64,000 nt of DNA, taken from Rhipicephalus microplus. Its lineage: Eukaryota; Arthropoda; Arachnida; Ixodida; Ixodidae. A program made the position numbers and the translations under genes. The notes beneath the pieces are model-generated. The model ran no database searches and was not told where the DNA came from. It saw only the letters and a program-made list of their open reading frames with translations. How positions within the stretch are numbered: position 1 is the first letter of the stretch; the number at the start of each line of letters is the position of its first letter. Shown piece after piece: positions 46,076-56,511 of this stretch. The stretch lies in NCBI RefSeq assembly GCF_043290135.1, contig NC_134703.1:108076005-108140004 (forward strand). Reading direction: 5' to 3'.

Positions 46076-47140
46076 TTAGTTATTTTGATTATTTTTATGG
46101 TTACTCATGAACGTTCGGATAACGAGGAACCAGTTTTCCCTCGTATAGCGTCAGCTGTGCTTTGATGTAACTGTTGGTTGGACGCTGTCACCGGCCGCTA
46201 TAGCTCAGTGGTAGAGCACTGGTCTCGTAAACCAGGGGTCGTGAGTTAAAACCTCACTGGCAGCATTTGTTATTTTCATTATTTTTATGGATACTCATGA
46301 ACGTTCGGATAACGAGAAACCAGTTTTCCCTCGTATGGCGCAGCTGTGCTCTGATGTATCTGTTGGTTGGACGCTTTCACCGGCCGCTATAGCTCAGTGG
46401 TACAGCACTGGTCTCGTAAACCAGGGGTCGTGAGTTCTAACCTCACTGGCGGAATTAGTTCTTTTATTATTTTTATGGGTACTCATAAACTTTCGGATAA
46501 CGAGGAACCAGTTTTCCCTCGTATAGCAACAGCTGTGCTTTCATGCAACTGTTGGCTGGACGGTTTCACAGGCCGCTATAGCTCAGTGGTAGAGCACTGG
46601 TCTTGTAAACCAGGGGTCGTGAGTTCGAACCTCACTTCCGGCATTTGTTATTTTCATTATTTTGATGGGTACTCATGATCGTTCGGATATTAAGGAACAA
46701 TTTTTCTCTCGTATACTGACTGATGTGCGTTGATGCAACTGTTGGTTGGACGCTTTTATCGGCCGCAATAGCTCAGTGGTAGAGCACTGGTCTCGTAAAC
46801 CAGCGGTCGTGAGTTCAAACCTCACTGGCGGCATTTGTTATTTTCATTATTTTTATGGATACTCAGAAACGTTCGGATAACGAGGAACCAGTTTTTCCTC
46901 GTATGGCGACAGCTGTGCTTTAATGCAAATGTTGGTTGGAGACTTTCATCGGCTGCTATAGCTAAGTGGTAGAGCACTGGTCTCGTAAACCAGGGGTCGT
47001 GAGTTAAAACCTCACTGGCGGCATTACTTATTTTATTAATTTTGTTTGTATTCATAAACTTTCGGATAACGAGGAACCAGTTTTCCGTCGTATAGCAACA
47101 GCTGTGCTTTGATGCAACTGTTGGCTGGACGCTTTCACAG

Positions 47141-47212
47141 GCCGCTATAGCTCAGTGGTAGAGCACTGGTCTTGTAAACCAGGGGTCGTGAGTTCAAACC
47201 TCACTGGCGGCA
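47141..47212 (+). tRNA. tRNA-Thr (TGT)
   Basis: Exact TGT consensus. Confidence 0.82.
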
Positions 47213-47900
47213 TTTGTTATTTTCATTATTTTCATGGTTATTCATGAACGTTCGGATAACGAGAAACCAGTTTTTTCTCGTATAGCAACAGCTGTGCTTT
47301 GATGCAACTGTTGGTTGGACGCTTTCATCGGCCGCTATTGCTCAGTGGTAGAGCACTGGTCTCGTAAACCAGGGGTCGTGAGTTCAAACCTCACTGGCGG
47401 CATTTGTTATTTTCATTATTTTTATGGATACTCTTTAACGTTCGGATAACGAGAAACCAGTTTTCCCTCGTATAGCGACAGCTGTGCTCTGATGTAACTG
47501 TTGGTTGGACGCTTTCACCGGCCGCTATAGCTCAGTGGTACAGTACTGGTCTTGTAAACCAGGGGTCGTGAGTTCTAACCTCACTGGCGGTATTTGTTAT
47601 TTTCATTATTTTTATGGGTATTCGTGATCGTTCGGATATTGAGGAACAATTCTTTTCTCGTATACCGACTGCTGTGCTTTGATGCAACTGTTGGCTGGAC
47701 GGTTTCGCAGGCCGCTATAGCTCAGTGGTAGAGCACTGGTCTTGTAAACCAGGGGTCGTGAGTTCAAACCTCACTTCCGGCATTTGTTATTTTCATTATT
47801 TTTATGGGTACTCATGATCGTTCGGATATTAAGGAACAAGTTTTTTCACGTATACCAACTGCTGTGCTTTGATGCAACTGTTGGTTGGACACTTTCACCG

Positions 47901-47972
47901 GCCGCTATAGCTCAGTGGTAGAGCACTGGTCTCATAAACCAGGGGTCGTGAGTTTAAACCTAACTGAAGGCA
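47901..47972 (+). pseudogene. tRNA-like, anticodon CAT
   Basis: Duplicate of 38796 at offset 9105. Confidence 0.7.
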
Positions 47973-48280
47973 TTATATATTTTTATTGTTTTTATGAGTA
48001 CTCATGAACGTTCGGATAACGAGGAACCAGTTTTACCTCGTATAGCAACGGCTGTGCTTTGATGCAACTGTTGGTTGGACGCTTTCACCGGCCGCTTTAG
48101 ATCAGTGGTAGAGCACTGGTCTTGTAAACCAGGGGTCGTGAGTTCAAACCTCACTGGCGGCATTTGTTATTTTCATTATTTTTATGGGTTCTCATGATCG
48201 TTCAGATATGGAGGAACAAGTTTTCTCTCGTATACCGACTGCTGTGCTTTGATGCAAATGTTGGTTGGACACTTTCATCG

Positions 48281-48351
48281 GCCGCTATAGCTCAGTGGTA
48301 GAGCACTGGTCTCGTAACCAGGGGTCGTGAGTTCTAACCTCACTGACGGAA
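48281..48351 (+). pseudogene. tRNA-like with 6-nt anticodon loop
   Basis: Duplicate of 39176 with end TGACGGA. Confidence 0.72.
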
Positions 48352-48468
48352 TTAGTTCCTTTAATACTTTTATGGGTACTCATAAACATTCGGATAACGA
48401 GGAACCAGTTTTCCCTTGTATTGCGACAGCTGTGCTTTGATGCAAATGTTGGTTGGACACTTTCATCG

Positions 48469-48540
48469 GCCGCTATAGCTCAGTGGTAGAGCACTGGTCT
48501 TGTAAACCAGGGGTCGTGAGTTCAAACCTCACTGGCGGCA
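48469..48540 (+). tRNA. tRNA-Thr (TGT)
   Basis: Exact TGT consensus. Partner at 39365 differs by GCTGCTA, a wobble-compatible acceptor change. Confidence 0.82.
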
Positions 48541-49606
48541 TTAGTTATTTTGATTATTTTTATGGATACTCATGAACGTTCGGATAACGAGAAACCAGTT
48601 TTCCCTCGTATAGCGCAGCTGTGCTCTGATGTATCTGTTGGTTGGACGCTTTCACCGGCCGCTATAGCTCAGTGGTACAGCACTGGTCTCGTAAACCAGG
48701 GGTCGTGAGTTCTAACCTCACTGGCGGAATTAGTTCTTTTATTATTTTTATGGGTACTCATAAACTTTCGGATAACGAGGAACCAGTTTTCCCTCGTATA
48801 GCAACAGCTGTGCTTTCATGCAACTGTTGGCTGGACGGTTTCACAGGCCGCTATAGCTCAGTGGTAGAGCACTGGTCTTGTAAACCAGGGGTCGTGAGTT
48901 CAAACCTCACTTCCGGCATTTGTTATTCTCATTATTTTGATGGGTACTCATGATCGTTCGGATATTAAGGAACAATTTTTCTCTCGTATACTGACTGCTG
49001 TGCGTTGATGCAACTGTTGGTTGGACGCTTTTATCGGCCGCATTAGCTCAGTGGTAGAGCACTGGTCTCGTAAACCAGCGGTCGTGAGTTCAAACCTCAC
49101 TGGCGGCATTTGTTATTTTCATTATTTTTATGGATACTCAGAAACGTTCGGATAACGAGGAACCAGTTTTTCCTCGTATGGCGACAGCTGTGCTTTAATG
49201 CAAATGTTGGTTGGAGACTTTCATCGGCTGCTATAGCTAAGTGGTAGAGCACTGGTCTCGTAAACCAGGGGTCGTGAGTTTAAACCGCACTGACGGCATT
49301 ATCTATTTTTAATATTTTTATGAGTACTCATGAACGTTCGGATAACGAGGAACCAGTTTTACCTCGGATAGCAACAGCTGTGCTTTGATGCAACTGTTGG
49401 TTGGGCGCTTTCACCGGCCGCTATAGCTCAGTGGTAGAACACTGGGCTCGTAAACAAGGGGTCGCGAGTTTAAACCTCACCTGCGGCATTTGTTATTTTC
49501 ATTATTTTTATGAGTACTCATGATCATTCGGATATTGAGGAACAAGTTTTTTCTCGTATACCGACTGCTGCGCTTTCATGCAAGTGTTGGTTGGACGCTT
49601 TCACCG

Positions 49607-49678
49607 GCCGCTAGAGCTCAGTGGTAGAGCACTGGTCTCATAAACCAGGGGTCGTGAGTTCAAACCTCACTGGCGGAA
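49607..49678 (+). pseudogene. tRNA-like, anticodon CAT
   Basis: Duplicate of 41642 at offset 7965. Confidence 0.65.
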
Positions 49679-49985
49679 TTAGTTCCTTTATTAATTTTAT
49701 GGGTACTCATAAACGTTGGGATAACGAGGAACCAGTTTTCTCTCGTAAAGCGTCAGCTGTGCTCTGATGCAACTGTTGGTTGGACGCTTTCACCAGCCGC
49801 TATAGCTCAGTGGTGGAGCACTGGTCTTGTAAACCAGGGGTCGTGAGTTTAAACGTCACTGGCGGCAATAGTTATTTTTATTATTTTTATGGGTACTCAT
49901 GAACGTTCGGATAACGAGCAAACAGTTTTACCTCGTATAGCAACAGCTGTGCTTTGATGCAAATGTTGGTTGGACACTTTCATCG

Positions 49986-50055
49986 GCCGCTATAGGTCAG
50001 TGGTAGAGCACTGGTCTTGAACCAGGGGTCGTGAGTTCAAACCTCACTGGCGGCA
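49986..50055 (+). pseudogene. tRNA-like with 5-nt anticodon loop
   Basis: Duplicate of 42021 at offset 7965. Confidence 0.72.
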
Positions 50056-50173
50056 TTAGTTATTTTTTGTATTTTTATGGGTACTCATAAACGTTCGGAT
50101 AACGAGAAATCAGTTTTTCCTCGTATAGCAGCAGCTGTGCTTTGATGCAACTGTTGGCTTGACGCTTTCACAG

Positions 50174-50245
50174 GCCGCTATAGCTCAGTGGTAGAGCACT
50201 GGTCTTGTAAACCAGGGGTCGTGAGTTCAAACCTCACTGGCGGCA
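50174..50245 (+). tRNA. tRNA-Thr (TGT)
   Basis: Exact TGT consensus, followed by T4 at 50253-50256. Confidence 0.82.
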
Positions 50246-50363
50246 TTTGTTATTTTCAATAGTTTTATGAGTACTCATGATCGTTCGGATAACGAGGGAC
50301 CGGTTTTCCCTCGTATAGCGTCAGTTGTGCTTTAATGCAACTGTTGGCTGGACGCTTTCACAG

Positions 50364-50435
50364 GCCGCTATAGCTCAGTGGTAGAGCACTGGTCTTGTAA
50401 ACCAGGGGTCGTGAGTTCAAACCTCACTGGCGGCA
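50364..50435 (+). tRNA. tRNA-Thr (TGT)
   Basis: Exact TGT consensus; with 50174 it forms the only adjacent pair of exact copies in the window. Confidence 0.82.
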
Positions 50436-51312
50436 TTTGTTATTTTCATTATTTTTATGGGTACCTATCATCGTTCAGATATTGAGGAACAAGTTTTCTC
50501 TCGTATACCGACTGCTGTGCTTTGATGCAACTTTTGGTTGGACGCTTTCATCGGCCGCTATAGCTCAGTGGTACAGCACTGGTCTCGTAAACCAGTGGTC
50601 GTGAGTTCGAACCTCACTGGCGGCAATTATTATATTCATTATTTTTATGGATACTCATGAACATTCGGATAACGAGAAACCAGTTTTCCCTCGTATAGCA
50701 ACAGCTGTGATTGGATGTAACTGTTGGTTGGACGCTTTCACCGGCCGCTATAGCTCAGTGGTAGAGCACTGGTCTCGTAAACAAGGGGTCGTGAGTTCAT
50801 AGCTCAATGGCGGCATTACTTATTTTTATTACTTTTATGGGTATTCATGAACGTTCGGATAACGAGAAACCAGTTTTACCTCGTATAGCAACAACTGTGC
50901 TTTGATGCAACTGTTGGTTGACGCTTTCACCGGCCGCTATAGATCAGTGGTAGAGCATTGGTCTCGTAAACCAGGGGTCGTGAGTTTAAACCTCACTGAC
51001 GGCATTATATATTTTTATTAATTTTCTGAGTACTCATGAACGTTCGGATAACGAGGAACCAGTTTTACCTCGTATAGCAACAGCTGTGCTTTGATGCAAC
51101 TTTTGGTTGGGCGCTTTCACCGGCCGCTATAGCTCAGTGGTAGAGCACTGGTCTTGTAAACCAGGGGTCGCGAGTTGAAATCTCACTGGCGGCATTTGTT
51201 ATTTTCATTATTTTTATGAGTACTCATGATCATTCGGATATTGAGGAACAAGGTTTTTCTCGTATACCGACTGCTGTGCTTTCATGCAACTGTTGGTTGG
51301 ACGCTTTCACCA

Positions 51313-51384
51313 GCCGCTATAGCTCAGTGATAGTAGACTGGTCTTATAAACCAGGGGTCGTGAGTTCAAACCTCACTGGCGGCA
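51313..51384 (+). pseudogene. tRNA-like, anticodon TAT
   Basis: Loop CTTATAA carries both CpG transitions. The D stem is broken (TAGTAGA); T arm and acceptor are intact. Confidence 0.65.
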
Positions 51385-52262
51385 TTTGTTATTTTCATTA
51401 TTTTAATGGGTACTCATGATCGTTCAGATATTTAAGAACAAGTTTTCTCTCGTATACCGACTGCTGTGCTTTGATGCAACGTTTGGTTGGACGCTTTCAT
51501 CGGCCGCTATAGCTCAGTGGTACAGCACTGGTCTCGTAAACCAGCGGTCATGAGTTCAAACCTCACTGGTGGCATTTGTTATTTTCATTATTGTTATGGA
51601 TACTCATGAACATTCGGATAACGAGAAACCAGTTTCCCCTCGTATAGCGACAGCCGTGCTTTGATGTAACTGCTGGTTGGACGCTTTCATCGGCCGCTAT
51701 AGCTCAGTGGTAGAGCACTGGTCTTGTACATCAAAGGTCGTGAGTTCAAACCTCACTGGCGGCATTAGTTATTTTTATTATTTTTATGGGTACTCATAAA
51801 CGTGCGGATAACGGGGAACCAGTTTTCCTTCGTATGGCGTCAGCTGTGCTTTGATGTTACTGTTGGATGGACGCTGTCACCGGCCGCTATAGCTCAGTGG
51901 TAGAGCACGGGTCTCGTAAACCAGGGTTGCTGAGTTCAAGCCTCACTGGCGGAATTAGTTATTTTTATTATTTTTATGGTTATTCATGAACGTTCGGATA
52001 ACGAGACACCAGTTTTTCCTCGTATGGCGACAGCTGTGCTTTGATGCAAATGTTGGTTGGACACTTTCATCAGCCGCTATAGCTCAGTGGTAGAGCACTG
52101 GTCTTGTAAACCAGGGGTCGCGAGTTGAAACCTCACTGGCGGTATTTGTTATTTTCTTTATATTTATGAGTACTCATGACCATTCGGATATTGAGGAACA
52201 AGTTTTTTCTCGTATACCGACTGCTGTGCTTTCATGCAACTGTTGGTTGGACGCTTTCACCA

Positions 52263-52334
52263 GCCGCTATAGCTCAGTGATAGAAGAGTGGTCTCATAAA
52301 CCAGAGATCGTGAGTTCAAACCTCACTGGCGGCA
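52263..52334 (+). pseudogene. tRNA-like, anticodon CAT
   Basis: D arm TAGAAGA and anticodon stem GTGGT/ACCAG mispaired. Copy at 56060; related to 54162. Confidence 0.7.
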
Positions 52335-52452
52335 TTAGTTATTTTCAATAGTTTTATGAGTACTCATGATCGTTCGGATAACGAGGGACCGGTTTTCTCT
52401 CGTATAGCGTCAGTTTTGCTTTGATGCAACTGTTGGTTGGACACTTTCACCG

Positions 52453-52523
52453 GCCGCTATAGATGAGAGTAGAGCACTGGTCTTATAAACCAGAGGTCGT
52501 GAGTTCAAACCTCACTGGTGGCA
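52453..52523 (+). pseudogene. tRNA-like, anticodon TAT, 71 nt
   Basis: One base missing in the D loop (GATGAGAGTAGAGC); end TGGTGGC. Its duplicate at 56250 keeps the full D loop. Confidence 0.65.
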
Positions 52524-54161
52524 TTTGTTATTTTCATTATTTTTATGGGTACTCATGATCGTTCAGATATTTAGGAACAAGTTTTCTCTCGTATACCGAC
52601 TGCCGTGCTTTGATGCAACTTTTGGTTGGACGCTTTCATCCGCCGCTATAGCTCAGTGGTACAGCACTGGTCTCGTAAACCAGCGGTCATGAGTTCAAAC
52701 CTCACTGGCGGCATTTGTTATTTTCATTATTGTTATGTATACTCATGAACGTTCGGATAACGAGAAACCAGTTTTCCCTCGTATAGCGAAAGCTGTGCCT
52801 TGATGTAACTGCTGGTTGGACGCTTTCATCGGCTGCTATAGCTCAGTGGTAGAGCACTGGTCTTGTAAACCAAAGGTCGTGAGTTCAAACCTCACTGGCG
52901 GCATTAGTTATTTTTATTACTTTTATGGGTACTCATAAACGTGCGGATAACGGGGAACCAGTTTTCCCTCGTATGGCGACAGCAGTGCTTTGATGCAGAG
53001 TTGGTTGGACGCTTTCATCGGCCGCTATAGCTCAGTGGTAGAGCACTGGTCTTGTAAACCAGGGGTCGTGAGGTCAAACCTCACTGGCGGCATTTGTTAT
53101 TTTCAATAGTTTTATGAGTACTCATGATCGTTCGGATAACGAGGGACCGGTTTTTCATCGCATAGCGTCAGTTGTGCTTTGATGCAACTGTTGGTTGGAC
53201 ACTTTCACCGACCGCTATAGATGAGTGGTAGAGCACTGGTCTTGTAAACCAGGGGTCGTGAGTTCAAACATCACTGGCGGCATTTGTTATTTTCATTATT
53301 TTTATGGGTACTCATGATCGTTCAGATATTGAGGAACAAGTTTTCAATCGTATACCGACTGCTGTGCTTTGATGCAACTTTTGGTTGGACGCTTTCATCG
53401 GCCGCTATAGCTCAGTGGTACAGCACTGGTCTCGTAAACCAGCGGTCGTGAGTTCAAACCTCACTGGCGGCATTTGTTATTTTCATTATTTTTATGGATA
53501 CTCATGAACGTTCGGATAACGAGAAACCAGTTTTCCCTCGTATAGCGACAGCTGTGCTTTGATGTAACTGCTGGTTGGACGCTTTCATCGGCTGCTATAG
53601 CCCAGTGGTACAGCACTGGTCTTGTAAACCAGGGGTCGTGAGTTCAAACATCACTGGCGGCATTAGTTATTTTTATTATTCTTATGGTTATTCATGAACG
53701 TTCGGATAACGAGAAACCAGTTTTTTTCTCGTATAGCATTAGCTGTGCTTTGATGTAACTGTTGGTTGGACGCTTTCACCGGCCGCGATAGCTCAGTGGT
53801 AGAGCACTGGTCTCGTAAACCAGGAGTCGTGAGTTTAAACCGCACTGACGGCATTATATATTTTTATTATTTTTATGAGTACTCATGAACGTTCGGATAA
53901 CGAGGAACCAGTTTTACCTCGGATAGCAACAGCTGTGCTTCGATGCAACTGTTGGTTGGGCGCTTTCAAAGGCCGCTATAGCTCAGTGGTAGAGCACTGG
54001 TCTTGTAAACCAGGGGTCGCGAGTTGAAACCTCACTGGCGGCATTGGGTATTTTCATTATATTTATGAGTACTCATGATCATTCGGATATTGAGGAACAA
54101 GTTTTTTCTCGTATACCGACTGCTGTGCTTTCATGCAACTGTTGGTTGGACGCTTTCACCA

Positions 54162-54233
54162 GCCGCTATAGCTCAGTGATAGAAGAGTGGTCTCATAAAC
54201 CAGGGATCGTGAGTTCAAACCTCACTGGCGGAA
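54162..54233 (+). pseudogene. tRNA-like, anticodon CAT
   Basis: D arm TAGAAGA, stem GTGGT, end GGA. Confidence 0.7.
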
Positions 54234-54350
54234 TTAGTTCCTTTATTATTTTTATGGGTACTCATAAACGTTCGGATAACGAGGAACCAGTTTTCTTTCG
54301 TAAAGCGTCAGCTGTGCTCTGATGCAACTGTTGGTTGGACGCTTTCACCA

Positions 54351-54422
54351 GCCGCTATAGCTCAGTGGTAGAGCACTGGTCTCATAAACCAGGGGTCGTG
54401 AGCTTAAACCTCACTGACGTCA
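54351..54422 (+). pseudogene. tRNA-like, anticodon CAT
   Basis: Duplicate of 45245 but with the normal GCCGCTA start, perhaps from exchange at the block edge. Confidence 0.7.
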
Positions 54423-54730
54423 TTATATATTTTTATTGTTTTTATGAGTACTCATGAACGTTCGGATAACGAGGAACCAGTTTTACCTCGTATAGCAACG
54501 GCTGTGCTTTGATGCAACTGTTGGTTGGACGCTTTCACCGGCCGCTATAAATCAGTGGTAGAGCACTGGTCTTGTAAACCAGCGGTCGTGAGTTCAAACC
54601 TCACTGGCGGCATTTGTTATTTTCATTATTTTTATGGGTTCTCATGATCGTTCAGATATCGAGGAACAAGTTTTCTCTCGTATACCGACTGCTGTGCTTT
54701 GATGCAACTGTTGGTTGGACGCTTTCATCG

Positions 54731-54802
54731 GCCGCTATAGCTCAGTGGTACAGCACTGGTCTCATAAACCAGGGGTCGTGAGTTCAAACCTCACTGGCGG
54801 CA
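54731..54802 (+). pseudogene. tRNA-like, anticodon CAT
   Basis: Third copy of the 34625 type. Confidence 0.6.
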
Positions 54803-55109
54803 TTTGTTATTTTCATTATTTTTTCTGATACTCATGAACGTTCGGATAACGAGAAACCAGTTTTCCCGCGTATAGCGACAGCTGTGCTTTGATGTAACTG
54901 TTGGTTGGACTCTTTCACCGGCCGCTATAGCTCAGTGGTAGAGCACTGGTCTCGTAAACCAGGGGTCGTGAGTTCTAACCTCACTGACGGAATTAGTTCC
55001 TTTAATACTTTTATGGGTACTCATAAACTTTCGGATAACGAGGAACCAGTTTTCCCTCGTATTGCGACAGCTGTGCTTTGATGCAAATGTTGGTTGGACA
55101 CTTTCATCG

Positions 55110-55181
55110 GCCGCTATAGCTCAGTGGTAGAGCACTGGTCTTGTAAACCAGGGGTCGTGAGTTCAAACCTCACTGGCGGCA
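55110..55181 (+). tRNA. tRNA-Thr (TGT)
   Basis: Exact TGT consensus; twin of 46004. Confidence 0.82.
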
Positions 55182-56059
55182 TTAGTTATTTTGATTATTT
55201 TTATGGTTACTCATGAACGTTCGGATAACGAGGAACCAGTTTTCCCTCGTATAGCGTCAGCTGTGCTTTGATGTAACTGTTGGTTGGACGCGGTCACCGG
55301 CCGCTATAGCTCAGTGGTAGAGCACTGGTCTCGTAAACCAGGGGTCGTGAGTTAAAACCTCACTGGCAGCATTTGTTATTTTCATTATTTTTATGGATAC
55401 TCATGAACGTTCGGATAACGAGAAACCAGTTTTCCCTCGTATAGCGACAGCTGTGCTTTCATGCAACTGTTGGCTGGACGGTTTCACAGGCCGCTATAGC
55501 TCAGTGGTAGAGCACTGGTCTTGTAAACCAGGGGTCGTGAGTTCAAACCTCACTTCCGGCATTTGTTATTTTCATTATTTTGATGGGTACTCATGATCGT
55601 TCGGATATTAAGGAACAATTTTTCTCTCGTATACTGACTGCTGTGCGTTGATGCAACTGTTGGTTGGACGCTTTTATCGGCCGCAATAGCTCAGTGGTAG
55701 AGCACTGGTCTCGTAAACCAGCGGTCGTGAGTTCAAACCTCACTGGTGGCATTTGTTATTTTCATTATTTTTATGGATACTCAGAAACGTTCGGATAACG
55801 AGGAACCAGTTTTCCCTCGTATGGCGACAGCTGTGCTTTAATGCAAATGTTGGTTGGACACTTTCATCGGCTGCTATAGCTCAGTGGTAGAGCACTGGTC
55901 TTGTAAACCAGGGGTCGCGAGTTGAAACCTCACTGGCGGTATTTGTTATTTTCTTTATATTTATGAGTACTCATGACCATTCGGATATTGAGGAACAAGT
56001 TTTTTCTCGTATACCGACTGCTGTGCTTTCATGCAACTGTTGGTTGGACGCTTTCACCA

Positions 56060-56131
56060 GCCGCTATAGCTCAGTGATAGAAGAGTGGTCTCATAAACCA
56101 GAGATCGTGAGTTCAAACCTCACTGGCGGCA
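56060..56131 (+). pseudogene. tRNA-like, anticodon CAT
   Basis: Duplicate of 52263. Confidence 0.7.
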
Positions 56132-56249
56132 TTAGTTATTTTCAATAGTTTTATGAGTACTCATGATCGTTCGGATAACGAGGGACCGGTTTTCTCTCGT
56201 ATAGCGTCAGTTTTGCTTTGATGCAACTGTTGGTTGGACACTTTCACCG

Positions 56250-56321
56250 GCCGCTATAGATGAGTGGTAGAGCACTGGTCTTATAAACCAGAGGTCGTGA
56301 GTTCAAACCTCACTGGTGGCA
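56250..56321 (+). pseudogene. tRNA-like, anticodon TAT
   Basis: Loop CTTATAA; D stem GATG cannot pair with GAGC. Confidence 0.65.
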
Positions 56322-56439
56322 TTTGTTATTTTCATTATTTTTATGGGTACTCATGATCGTTCAGATATTTAGGAACAAGTTTTCTCTCGTATACCGACTG
56401 CTGTGCTTTGATGCAACTTTTGTTTGGACGCTTTCATCC

Positions 56440-56511
56440 GCCGCTATAGCTCAGTGGTACAGCACTGGTCATAAAAACCAGCGGTCATGAGTTCAAACCT
56501 CACTGGCGGCA
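56440..56511 (+). pseudogene. tRNA-like, nominal anticodon TAA
   Basis: Loop CATAAAA, with A in place of T33; D stem CAGC. Its duplicate at 52642 reads CTCGTAA, so several loop bases changed after duplication. Confidence 0.65.

Larger units (their letters stand above)
45245..46265 (+). repeat. Higher-order block repeated at 54351-55371, partly at 34245-34696
   Basis: Six units at offset 9106 (45245 with 54351 through 46194 with 55300). The first three also match 34245, 34435 and 34625 at offset 11000. The CAT-anticodon units are conserved in all three. Confidence 0.88.
45055..52072 (+). repeat. tRNA-Thr tandem array, block 8 (37 units)
   Basis: Unit starts: 45055C 45245M 45435T 45625M 45815C 46004T 46194C 46383C 46572T 46762C 46952C 47141T 47331C 47521T 47711T 47901M 48091T 48281C 48469T 48658C 48847T 49037C 49227C 49417C 49607M 49796T 49986T 50174T 50364T 50554C 50744C 50933C 51123T 51313I 51503C 51693T 51883C (I=TAT). 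46572 and 50554 have T loop TTCGAAC. 50744 has a scrambled T arm. 51693 is the last of six copies with the broken TACATCAAAG anticodon arm. Confidence 0.93.
52073..54043 (+). repeat. Higher-order block repeated at 55870-57651 with one unit lost
   Basis: 52073 to 53211 match 55870 to 57009 at offset 3797-3798. The unit at 53401 has no partner, after which 53591, 53782 and 53972 match 57199, 57390 and 57580 at offset 3608. A clean single-unit deletion or insertion separates the two copies. Confidence 0.9.
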
